The position numbers and the translations under genes were made by a program. Below, one piece after another: positions 1 to 5,430 of a stretch of 5,430 nt of DNA. Under the pieces are notes generated by a model. That model did not search any database. It was not told the DNA's origin and saw nothing but the letters and a program-made list of their open reading frames with translations. Source of the stretch: Betaproteobacteria bacterium (GTDB lineage: Bacteria; Pseudomonadota; Gammaproteobacteria; Burkholderiales; SG8-41); NCBI GenBank assembly GCA_021300125.1, contig JAJTHX010000381.1, forward strand, positions 1-5,430, written 5' to 3'. Each line of letters starts with the position of its first letter. Position 1 is the first letter of the stretch.

Positions 1-729
1 CTGATCGGCGATGCCGAACTGGCGCTGATCGATCCCGGCCCCGACATCGACACGCACCGTGAACTGCTGCTCGCCGCCGCGGGCGAGCGGCTGCGCTGGA
101 TTTTCTGCACGCACACCCATCGAGACCATTCGTCGCTGGCCCGCGCACTCAAGGACGTCACCGGCGCCCAGGTGCTGGGGCATGCGCGCACGCCTGACGA
201 TGGCCGCCAGGATCTGACGTTCGCGCCCGATCGCGCGCTGGCCGATGGCGACGTCGTCGATTGCGGCGCGTTCCGGCTGCGCGCGGTGCACACCCCCGGC
301 CATGCCTCCAACCATCTGTGCTATCTCCTCGAAGGACGAGGGCTGCTGTTCACCGGCGATCACGTGATGCAGGGTTCTACGGTGGTGATTTCCCCGCCGG
401 ACGGCGACATGCAGGCCTATCTCGATTCCTTGCAGCGCCTGCCCAGGCTGCCAGTCACCCGTTTCGCGCCCGGTCACGGCCACATCATCGAGAATCCGGG
501 CGAGGAAGTGCGGCGCTTGATTGAACACCGCATGAAGCGCGAGCAGAAAGTGCGCGCCGCCCTGCACCGTACAGGCCCCGCCACGCTGGAGGTGCTGGTG
601 ACGCGGGCCTATGACGATGTGCCGGAGCGCATACACCCGGTGGCGATGCGTTCCCTGCACGCCTCGCTGATCCGTCTCGAGCGCCTTGGCGCGGCAGTAT
701 GCTCCGACGGGCGCTGGCGCGAGACCTGA
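1..729 (+). CDS. MBL-fold metallo-hydrolase, LACTB2-like (5' partial)
   Basis: The reading frame is open from the first base to TGA at 727-729, giving 242 residues without the true N-terminus. A GTG at 172 is in frame but lies after the metal motif, so it is not the start. Visible metallo-beta-lactamase motifs (fragment numbering) are LIDPG at 9-13, the HxHxDH metal motif THTHRDH at 37-43, H101 in TPGHAS, D120 in FTGDH and H159 in APGHGH; together they supply a complete two-metal ligand set. Residues about 170-242 are basic and helical, matching the winged-helix tail found in the LACTB2 branch of the superfamily. Human LACTB2 is a single-strand endoribonuclease of about 288 residues; the substrate of bacterial relatives is generally unclear, so RNA cleavage or another hydrolysis is only a possibility here. 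About 30-50 N-terminal residues are probably missing. The protein looks cytoplasmic, although the N-terminus is not visible. The family call is firm and the substrate unknown. Confidence 0.9.
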   Translation: MIGDAELALIDPGPDIDTHRELLLAAAGERLRWIFCTHTHRDHSSLARALKDVTGAQVLGHARTPDDGRQDLTFAPDRALADGDVVDCGAFRLRAVHTPGHASNHLCYLLEGRGLLFTGDHVMQGSTVVISPPDGDMQAYLDSLQRLPRLPVTRFAPGHGHIIENPGEEVRRLIEHRMKREQKVRAALHRTGPATLEVLVTRAYDDVPERIHPVAMRSLHASLIRLERLGAAVCSDGRWRET

Positions 730-733
730 TCCG

Positions 734-2632
734 GTGTCGCTAACCGCCAGCCTGGGCAGGGGACTGCGCGGCATCAACCGCTTGGGGCTTGGCCTGTCTG
801 CGATTGTGGTCGCCTTCGGCCTAGTCCTGTTGAGCGTGCTGTGGAGCGTGGTGCTGACCGAGGAGCGCGTCGAGCACAATGAAATCGTCACTGCTGCGGT
901 GAAGCAGCATTCCAACCTGGCCGTGGCCTACGAAGAGCACGTGGTGCGCACACTGTCCGGTCTCGACAGCGCGCTGCTGATCGTGCGACAGGAATACCGC
1001 CGCCTCGGGCGCAGCATGAGCGTTACACGCTACATTGAGGAAGGGATCATCGACGAGCGCCTGTCGAGTTCGATCAGCATCACCGACGAACGCGGCAACG
1101 TACTGCTGAGCAGCCGCCCGATGCCGGCCGCGAGCTACGCCGAGTTCGAGTTTTTCCGGGTTCACCAGTTGCGCCGCGGCCGTGATGCGCTGCATGTTGG
1201 CGTGCCGGTTTCCGGGACACTGTCGGAGGCCTGGCAGATTCCGTTGAGCCGGCCCTGGCTCAAGGCCGACGGCAGTTTCGGCGGTGTGGTGGTGCTGTCG
1301 ATGGATCCGGGCTACTTTGCCCGTTTCTACCGCAAGATCGACCTCGGCGCGCAGGGACTGGTGCTGCTGGCCGGGCTTGACGGTATGTCGCGCGCAAGCC
1401 GTGTCGACAATGTGCTCTCCTTCGGCGAGGATCTTGGCAACAGCACCCTTATTCGCGAGCAGGCGCGCAGCGAATACGGCAGCTTTATCAGCCTGGGCGG
1501 TATCGACGGTGTGCAGCGCTTCGTCAGTTACCGAACCCTCGTTGATTACCCGCTCGTGGTGGCAGTGGGGGCCTCGCGCGCCGAGGTGCTGGCGGACGTC
1601 ACGCGCAACCGCAACCGCGATTACTTTGTTGCAGCGCTGATCACGATGGTGATTTTCGTGTTCACCACGGCCCTGGTGGTGGCGTTGCAGCGCCAGGAGC
1701 GCGCCGCGATCAGTCTTGCCACCAGCGAGGCGCGCTTCCGCGCCACCTTCGAGCAGGCTGCCATCGGCATCTGCCATTCCTCGCTGGAGCAGCGTTACAT
1801 CGCCGTGAACCGTACCTTGTGCGAAATGCTCGGCTACACCCGGCAGGAGTTGATCGGCATGCCGGTATGGGAAATCATTCACCCGGACGACCGCGGCGAC
1901 GAGCCGAAGTTCCGTGACCAGCTGCTGTCCGGTGAAATCGAAAGCCATGCCGCTGAAAAGCGCTATGTGCGCAAGGACGGACGCTTGATCTGGGTCAACC
2001 GCACGGTGTCCCTCGTGCGCGATTACTCCGGGGAGCCGCTGTACTTCCTGCGCGTGGTCGAGGATGTGACGGAAAGGAAGCGCCTTGAGCAGGAATTGCA
2101 GGCGCTGGCCGCGACCGATGCGCTGACCGGCCTGCCCAACCGCCGCAGCTTCATGGCCCGGCTGGAGGAGGAGTACGCACGCCTGCGGCGCTTCGATACC
2201 CAGCAGGTCGCAGTACTGATGCTTGACCTGGACTATTTCAAGAACATTAACGACACCTACGGCCATGCCGGTGGTGATGAGGTGCTGCGCCAGGTGGCAA
2301 CCCTGATCCGCGAAGAGCCGCGGCGAGTCGACCTCTGCGCGCGCCTGGGGGGGGAGGAGTTCGCGATCATCCTCGCCGGCGCCTCTGCCGAAGCCGCAAG
2401 GGAATTCGCCGAGCGCCTGCGTCTCAAGATTGCGGCCGCCGCGATCGTGTTCGAGGGCAAGGCCATCGCGGTCACGGTCAGCATCGGCGTGGCGGCGATG
2501 ATGCCTTCCGACGAATCGGCCGATGTGTCGCTGTTGCGTGCCGATGCGGCGCTGTACAAGGCGAAAGACGGCGGCCGAAACCTGGTGCTGCTGGCCGACG
2601 GCGGCGGCAGTGCCGCCGGCGCTGCGGCCTGA
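734..2632 (+). CDS. Membrane-bound diguanylate cyclase: double Cache-like sensor, PAS, GGDEF
   Basis: This enzyme is predicted to condense two GTP into c-di-GMP at the inner membrane. The chosen GTG start gives 632 residues. TM1 lies at about 17-41, preceded by an Arg-containing tail (R9, R12, R16) that fits positive-inside. Residues about 45-295 form a periplasmic region resembling the paired PDC/Cache domains of sensory cyclases. TM2 is about 298-318. A PAS domain with PAC tail covers about 330-450 and ends in the linker DVTERKRLEQEL. The GGDEF domain covers about 455-622: metal ligand D498 in LDLDYFK, N506, D515, active-site GGEEF at 539-543, and RxxD at 530-533, five residues before it, which is the position of the c-di-GMP product-inhibition site in PleD. 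No EAL or HD-GYP domain follows, so it looks like a synthase only. An in-frame TTG at 686 would add 16 residues overlapping the upstream gene; GTG at 734 is preferred because it gives a typical short tail before TM1, though no strong Shine-Dalgarno precedes it. The sensed ligand cannot be told from sequence. Confidence 0.93.
   Translation: MSLTASLGRGLRGINRLGLGLSAIVVAFGLVLLSVLWSVVLTEERVEHNEIVTAAVKQHSNLAVAYEEHVVRTLSGLDSALLIVRQEYRRLGRSMSVTRYIEEGIIDERLSSSISITDERGNVLLSSRPMPAASYAEFEFFRVHQLRRGRDALHVGVPVSGTLSEAWQIPLSRPWLKADGSFGGVVVLSMDPGYFARFYRKIDLGAQGLVLLAGLDGMSRASRVDNVLSFGEDLGNSTLIREQARSEYGSFISLGGIDGVQRFVSYRTLVDYPLVVAVGASRAEVLADVTRNRNRDYFVAALITMVIFVFTTALVVALQRQERAAISLATSEARFRATFEQAAIGICHSSLEQRYIAVNRTLCEMLGYTRQELIGMPVWEIIHPDDRGDEPKFRDQLLSGEIESHAAEKRYVRKDGRLIWVNRTVSLVRDYSGEPLYFLRVVEDVTERKRLEQELQALAATDALTGLPNRRSFMARLEEEYARLRRFDTQQVAVLMLDLDYFKNINDTYGHAGGDEVLRQVATLIREEPRRVDLCARLGGEEFAIILAGASAEAAREFAERLRLKIAAAAIVFEGKAIAVTVSIGVAAMMPSDESADVSLLRADAALYKAKDGGRNLVLLADGGGSAAGAAA
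2347..2354 (+). repeat. G8 homopolymer within the GGEEF codons
   Basis: Eight consecutive G bases form the end of the Leu538 codon, both Gly codons of the GGEEF active site and the first base of the Glu codon. Such tracts can slip during replication; a one-base change here would remove the active site and the rest of the cyclase. Eight bases is modest, and no phase variation is shown by this single sequence. Confidence 0.6.
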
Positions 2633-2641
2633 ACGGCGGCA
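2602..2641. other. Overlapping GC-rich inverted repeats at convergent gene ends
   Basis: CGGCGGCA occurs at 2602-2609 and again at 2634-2641, with its reverse complement TGCCGCCG at 2611-2618 between them. The middle element can pair with either flank: a 7-bp stem with a 3-base loop (2602-2608 with 2612-2618) or an 8-bp stem with a 15-base loop (2611-2618 with 2634-2641) that encloses the cyclase stop codon. The element sits where the plus-strand cyclase meets the minus-strand dehydrogenase, separated by only 14 bases, so it may help end transcription from both sides. No T-tract follows on either strand, so it is not a textbook intrinsic terminator. The 5' part is coding (Gly/Ala-rich tail). 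Confidence 0.4.
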
Positions 2642-2646
2642 CCGGT

Positions 2647-3609
2647 TCAGCGCGGGGAATTGACCAGCTTGACCGGCTGTCCCGCGGCGTAGGCCGCGGC
2701 ATTGGCGAAGGCTTCGCCGAAATACAGCTCGTAGGTTTCGCGTTCGAGCCACGCGCTGTGGTGGGTGCACAGCGCGTTGTCGAGTTCGAGCAGCGGATTT
2801 TGGCCGCCCACAACCGGTTCGTTCTCGTAAACATCCACCGCGGCATGGCCCGGCCTTCCGGCCTTCAGGGCCGACTCCAGTACTCCCGGTGCGATCAGCT
2901 CGGCGCGCGCGGTGTTGACCAGCAGCGCGGTCGTCCTCATCCGCGCAAGATCCTGGGCGGTGACCAGGCCACGGGTTTCCTTCGACAGCCGGACCATCAG
3001 CACCAACACGTCGGATTCGGAGAAGAACTGCTCGCGACTGCTGGCAGTCTCATAGCCGGCGGCGCGCGCGGCCGCCATTGAGTTCTCGCGTCCCCAAACC
3101 AGCACGCGCATGCCGAAGCTGGCGCCGGTGGCGGCCACCAGCTTGCCGATGGTGCCCAGGCCGTAAATGCCCAGCGTGCGGCCCTTCAGCCCGAAGCTGA
3201 AGCGGTTGCGCCAGCCTCCGGCCTTCATCAACGCGGTTTCAGCCGGGATCTCGCGCAGGCTGCCGAGAATCATCGCCCAGGTCTGTTCGGCCACCGTGTA
3301 CGGCGAAGCATGGCTGCCGGCGGCCACCGCGATGCCGCGCTCGTTGCAGGCTTCCAGGTCGATATGGTGGCAGCTGCGCCCGGTCTGGCTGAAGAGCTTG
3401 AGCCTGGGCAGGGCGGTGATGATGTCGCGTGTGAAGCGCGTGCGCTCGCGGATTGGTACGATGATGTCGGCGTCGCGCAGCTGTTCGATGAGGCGGCTGG
3501 CGGGCGGAGCGGCCTCGTTGAAGATGCGCACCTCATGGTCTTCAAGCAGGCGCATGCAGTCCAGCGTGCGGACCAGATTGTGGTAGTCATCAGGGATGGC
3601 GATGATCAT
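2647..3609 (-). CDS. D-2-hydroxyacid dehydrogenase family protein (NAD(P)-dependent)
   Basis: The 320-residue product has the usual length and layout of the D-isomer-specific 2-hydroxyacid dehydrogenase family, which interconverts 2-oxo acids and D-2-hydroxy acids in the cytoplasm. The split substrate domain occupies about 1-100 and 290-320, and the nucleotide-binding Rossmann domain about 105-285. Visible motifs are GLGTIG at 150-155, catalytic R235 in VNTARAELI, E264 in DVYENEP, and the general acid/base H284 in THHSAW, where most relatives have TPH. After the second strand of the Rossmann fold the sequence reads VLVWGREN (169-176), without the Asp that usually selects NAD; R174 could favour NADP. 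The start ATG at 3607-3609 gives a natural N-terminus (MIIAIPDDY), but no Shine-Dalgarno is visible upstream, so translation may be leaderless or weak. It is divergent from the SDR gene and convergent with the cyclase. The actual substrate (glyoxylate, hydroxypyruvate, phosphoglycerate or another) cannot be assigned. Confidence 0.9.
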   Translation of the reverse strand: MIIAIPDDYHNLVRTLDCMRLLEDHEVRIFNEAAPPASRLIEQLRDADIIVPIRERTRFTRDIITALPRLKLFSQTGRSCHHIDLEACNERGIAVAAGSHASPYTVAEQTWAMILGSLREIPAETALMKAGGWRNRFSFGLKGRTLGIYGLGTIGKLVAATGASFGMRVLVWGRENSMAAARAAGYETASSREQFFSESDVLVLMVRLSKETRGLVTAQDLARMRTTALLVNTARAELIAPGVLESALKAGRPGHAAVDVYENEPVVGGQNPLLELDNALCTHHSAWLERETYELYFGEAFANAAAYAAGQPVKLVNSPR

Positions 3610-3676
3610 GGACGCGAAGTCTAACCCGGCTGCGCGGTCCCGCGAAAGCCTGCCCGCGCTGCTGCTACCGCGGCGC

Positions 3677-3687
3677 TTGTGTCACAA
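3677..3687. promoter_or_regulatory. 11-base dyad TTGTGTCACAA, candidate operator
   Basis: The sequence is a perfect 5-bp inverted repeat (TTGTG and CACAA) around a central T, near the middle of the divergent intergenic region and overlapping the best -10 candidate for the SDR gene. That position would suit a repressor or a shared regulator of the two divergent genes. The arms are short enough to occur by chance and no regulator gene is in the window. Confidence 0.25.
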
Positions 3688-3721
3688 TCGACGCCCTCAC
3701 GTCATTCGGGCGCGTTGCGCG

Positions 3722-3727
3722 AAAGGA
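3722..3727 (+). promoter_or_regulatory. Ribosome binding site of the SDR gene
   Basis: AAAGGA lies nine bases before ATG 3737. It decides the start: the same frame is open from 3596, but the stretch before 3737 is intergenic in character and the SDR family's usual N-terminus (MELGLKGKVAVVTGG) begins exactly here. Confidence 0.8.
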
Positions 3728-3736
3728 AACCGCATC

Positions 3737-4510
3737 ATGGAACTCGGACTCAAGGGCAAGGTTGCGGTGGTCACCGGCGGCACCGAAGGCATCGGCAAGG
3801 CCACCGTGGAGCGGCTGGTTGCCGAGGGCGCGAAAGTGGCGCTGTGCGCGCGCCGCGCCGAATTGATCGACGCCTTTGTCGCCGAACTGAAGAAAAAGGG
3901 CGGAGACGTGTTCGGCATGGTCGCCGATGCGGCGAAGGAAGCCGAACTGGAGAACTTCATCGAAGCCGCCGTGAAGCACTTTGGCCGCCTCGACATCCTC
4001 GTCAACAATGCCGGCGGCACCGGCCAGGATCCCTTCGACAAGGTCCTCGATCCTGCATGGAAGCTGGATATTGAAATCAAGGTGATGGCGCACGTGCGCA
4101 CCACCCGCGCCGCGCTGCCGCACATGAAAAAGGCCGGCGGCGGCCGTATCATCAACCTCAACATGGTGGGCGCCAAGCAGCCCGGTGCCGCAATGTTCCC
4201 GACCACGGTGAGCCGCGCCGCCGGCCTCGCATTGGCGAAGGGGCTGTCCAAGGAACTGGCGCCGCACAACATCCTGGTCAATGTGGTTGCAGTGGGCAAG
4301 ATCAAGTCCATGCAGCAGGCGCGCCGTGCCGCGAAGACCGGCAAGACCGTCGAGCAGCACTATGCCGACACCGGCAAGACCGTGCCCATGGGCCGTGTCG
4401 GCGAGTCGGAAGAGGTCGCCAACGTGATCGCCTTCCTCGCCTCGGATGCGGCGAGCTACGTCACCGGCTGCTGCATCAACGTCGATGGCGGTCTCTCCGG
4501 CGTGCTCTGA
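3737..4510 (+). CDS. SDR-fold protein lacking the canonical catalytic residues
   Basis: This 257-residue protein has the length and Rossmann fold of classical short-chain dehydrogenases/reductases. The cofactor motif TGGTEGIG is at 13-20, basic R39-R40 after the second strand suggests NADP(H), D64 sits in the adenine-contact position, and NNAG is at 90-93. The C-terminus has the typical ASYVTGCCINVDGG. The catalytic positions do not fit: by hand alignment to FabG, the Asn becomes K115, the Ser becomes M143, and the YxxxK pair becomes T156 and R160 (in TTVSR). The usual Pro-Gly after the sixth strand reads VG (186-187). The frame is otherwise clean, so this is not simple decay; I recall other SDRs with an MPTSVSRAAG-like stretch, which would make it a recurring non-canonical subgroup, but I could not search. 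It may use a different mechanism, or bind a nucleotide without classical oxidoreductase activity. A membrane protein gene follows 49 bases downstream and is probably co-transcribed. Confidence 0.88.
   Translation: MELGLKGKVAVVTGGTEGIGKATVERLVAEGAKVALCARRAELIDAFVAELKKKGGDVFGMVADAAKEAELENFIEAAVKHFGRLDILVNNAGGTGQDPFDKVLDPAWKLDIEIKVMAHVRTTRAALPHMKKAGGGRIINLNMVGAKQPGAAMFPTTVSRAAGLALAKGLSKELAPHNILVNVVAVGKIKSMQQARRAAKTGKTVEQHYADTGKTVPMGRVGESEEVANVIAFLASDAASYVTGCCINVDGGLSGVL
4337..4383 (+). repeat. Two 14-base direct repeats within the SDR gene
   Basis: ACCGGCAAGACCGT occurs at 4337-4350 and 4370-4383, exactly 33 bases (11 codons) apart and in frame, so the peptide TGKTV appears at residues 201-205 and 212-216. 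This is in the variable substrate-loop region of the SDR fold. It may reflect a small internal duplication. Confidence 0.7.
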
Positions 4511-4524
4511 CCGTTACGCACGCT

Positions 4525-4546
4525 GCGGCGGCCGCCCGGCCGCCGC
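4525..4546 (+). other. GC-only hairpin between the SDR and membrane protein genes
   Basis: GCGGCGGCC (4525-4533) and GGCCGCCGC (4538-4546) form a perfect 9-bp stem around the loop GCCC. It lies 14 bases after the SDR stop and two bases before the Shine-Dalgarno-like sequence of the next gene. There is no T-tract after it, so it is unlikely to be a full intrinsic terminator; it could protect the SDR mRNA 3' end, cause partial read-through, or affect ribosome access to the next gene. Confidence 0.5.
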
Positions 4547-4548
4547 CT

Positions 4549-4555
4549 GAAGGGG
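4549..4555 (+). promoter_or_regulatory. Ribosome binding site of the membrane protein gene
   Basis: GAAGGGG ends four bases before GTG 4560, a slightly tight but workable spacing. It is the main reason for choosing this GTG rather than a later ATG at 4677, which would fall inside the second hydrophobic segment. Confidence 0.55.
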
Positions 4556-4559
4556 TATC

Positions 4560-5430
4560 GTGAGCATCCTCAACACGGCGCGCGACGCGGTCGCGGCCGG
4601 GCTTTTTTTCACCGTCGTCGTGCTGGTCATCGCTGCGGTCTGGCTGCCGGACTATCCGGCGTGGATCACCGGTGTCATGGCCTGGATCGCGTGCCTGCTG
4701 CTGCTGCCGAAGCTGCCGCGCCACCAGCTGCGGCTGGTGCTGATCTTGGCCGGGCTGGGTGTGGCGGGCATCGCCTGGAGCATGGCGAATGGCGCGAGTG
4801 GCCTGATCGGGATTGCGCTGACCCAGAACGTGCCGCTGGCCGGCATGCTGATCGCGGTGTCCTTCCTGCAACTGATTGCCATCGGTCGGCAGCAGTCGGC
4901 TGAAGCGGCGGAGCAGGGCCGCGGCGCGCTTGCCAAGACCCTGCTCGGCGTGCACCTGTTCGGCGCGGTAATCAATTATTCTGCGGTGGCGATCTTCGCC
5001 GACCGCCTCAGCGCACGCAGCCGGCTGAGCCTGCCGCAGGCGATGGCGCTCTCGCAGGCCTTCATCGTCGGTGCGGCATGGTCGCCGTTCTACGGCGCGA
5101 TGGCTGCGGCGCTGACTGTGGCGCCGGCGGCGAGCCTGACCCAGCTGATCCTGTGGGGGCTGCCGGTCGCCGCGGCCGGCATGACCGTGACCTGGCTGAC
5201 GCTGACCTCGGAATCCTACGGGCGCGCCAGGGACTTTGTCGGTTACCCGCTGCACCTTGAAGCCCTGTGGGTGCCGGCAGTGCTGGCGGTGAGTGTGCTC
5301 GCCATCCACGAATGGCAGCCGGCGTGGCCGGTGCTGGCGGTGATCGCGGCGATGGCGCTGCTGGTGACGCTGGTGACCCTGCTGCTGCGTGAAGGGGATG
5401 CCACCGCCGTGATCCTGCTGCGCCACGGCC
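4560..5430 (+). CDS. Polytopic membrane protein, family not recognised (3' partial)
   Basis: The frame from GTG 4560 is open to the window end, giving 290 residues with no stop. Most of it is hydrophobic: I count eight or nine likely membrane segments at about 11-30, 34-50, 57-75, 88-108, 127-147, 162-186, 192-216, 232-249 and 255-276. A hydrophilic loop with Q111, Q112, E115 and E118 separates the fourth and fifth, and an Arg-rich loop (R149, R153, R155) follows the fifth. Polar residues inside or next to segments (N90-V-P, N139-Y140, and W174-S-P-F-Y178) resemble the discontinuous helices of secondary transporters, so a permease role is plausible, but I do not recognise the family and assign no substrate. 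It would sit in the inner membrane. The gene shares direction with the SDR gene and follows it after 49 bases, suggesting one transcript. Leu/Ala/Gly/Val-rich composition and GC-rich third positions match the neighbours, so there is no sign of transfer. Confidence 0.8.
   Translation, partial: MSILNTARDAVAAGLFFTVVVLVIAAVWLPDYPAWITGVMAWIACLLLLPKLPRHQLRLVLILAGLGVAGIAWSMANGASGLIGIALTQNVPLAGMLIAVSFLQLIAIGRQQSAEAAEQGRGALAKTLLGVHLFGAVINYSAVAIFADRLSARSRLSLPQAMALSQAFIVGAAWSPFYGAMAAALTVAPAASLTQLILWGLPVAAAGMTVTWLTLTSESYGRARDFVGYPLHLEALWVPAVLAVSVLAIHEWQPAWPVLAVIAAMALLVTLVTLLLREGDATAVILLRHG

Larger units (their letters stand above)
3610..3736. promoter_or_regulatory. Divergent intergenic region, presumed to hold two promoters
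   Basis: These 127 bases separate the start codons of the minus-strand dehydrogenase and the plus-strand SDR gene, so promoters for both directions should lie here. Toward the SDR, CACAAT at 3683-3688 is a possible -10, but the matching -35 position (TGCTGC, 3660-3665) is poor. Toward the dehydrogenase, the minus strand reads GTTAGA about ten bases before the ATG, with a CTTTCG 17 bases further upstream; both are weak matches. If real, the dehydrogenase transcript would have almost no leader. The region call is firm by geometry; the individual boxes are guesses. Confidence 0.45.

Noticed and set aside
686..733. TTG start for the cyclase overlapping the hydrolase gene
   Set aside because: GTG 734 gives a more typical short tail before TM1; TTG is a rarer start with no clear ribosome binding site. 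It is not fully excluded.
2269..2280. GGDE at cyclase residues 513-516 as the catalytic signature
   Set aside because: This is the conserved HAGGDEVL helix of GGDEF domains; the true active-site loop is GGEEF at 539-543, preceded by RxxD.
821..2770. Unbroken minus-strand reading frame of about 649 codons opposite the cyclase gene
   Set aside because: The plus strand carries a complete, motif-rich cyclase. The antisense translation is His/Gln/Arg/Ala-rich with no recognisable domain, as expected when GC-rich codons are read in antisense.
3692..3720. Short inverted repeats CGCCC/GGGCG and GCGC/GCGC before the SDR ribosome binding site
   Set aside because: Stems of four or five pairs in GC-rich DNA are expected by chance and no riboswitch-like architecture surrounds them.
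3596..3736. N-terminal extension of the SDR gene from an upstream in-frame start
   Set aside because: It would overlap the divergent gene's start, has no homology-like character, and ATG 3737 has a good ribosome binding site and the usual SDR N-terminus.
4476..5426. Long minus-strand reading frame opposite the membrane protein
   Set aside because: Its translation is a low-complexity Gln/Arg/His-rich chain, the antisense shadow of hydrophobic Leu/Ala/Val codons; the plus frame has a good start signal and membrane segments.
1..5430. Mobile elements, CRISPR, tRNA or rRNA genes, defence or secondary-metabolite systems
   Set aside because: No transposase, integrase, spaced repeats, RNA gene sequences or system-specific domains were seen in any part of the window.

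Overview
The window is high-GC bacterial chromosome (mid-60s percent G+C by eye, not computed), densely coded, with GTG starts and short spacers. The Cache-PAS-GGDEF architecture and the codon bias suit a proteobacterium, most likely a betaproteobacterium. That placement is an inference from style; there is no rRNA or other marker here.

Layout: (1) positions 1-729, plus strand: the 3' part of a LACTB2-like metallo-beta-lactamase-fold hydrolase with a C-terminal winged-helix region, cut by the window's left edge. (2) 734-2632, plus strand: a membrane-bound diguanylate cyclase (TM, periplasmic double-Cache-like region, TM, PAS, GGDEF with GGEEF active site and an intact RxxD inhibitory site). 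It starts 4 bases after the hydrolase stop, so the two are probably co-transcribed. (3) 2647-3609, minus strand: a D-2-hydroxyacid dehydrogenase, convergent with the cyclase across a 14-base gap. (4) 3610-3736: a 127-base divergent intergenic region with an 11-base dyad. (5) 3737-4510, plus strand: a short-chain dehydrogenase/reductase (SDR) fold protein with a good nucleotide-binding motif but with all four classical catalytic positions replaced. (6) 4560-5430, plus strand: a multi-pass membrane protein of unidentified family that runs off the right edge, preceded by a GC-only hairpin and a Shine-Dalgarno-like GAAGGGG.

Functionally the window looks like ordinary housekeeping and accessory metabolism plus c-di-GMP signalling: a sensory cyclase that makes c-di-GMP in response to an unknown periplasmic or redox/ligand cue, two nucleotide-binding dehydrogenase-type proteins divergently transcribed, and a putative transporter. 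I see no mobile element, CRISPR array, tRNA, rRNA or defence system. The most interesting items are the catalytically non-canonical SDR, the unidentified membrane protein, and the GC-rich inverted repeats at the two gene ends.
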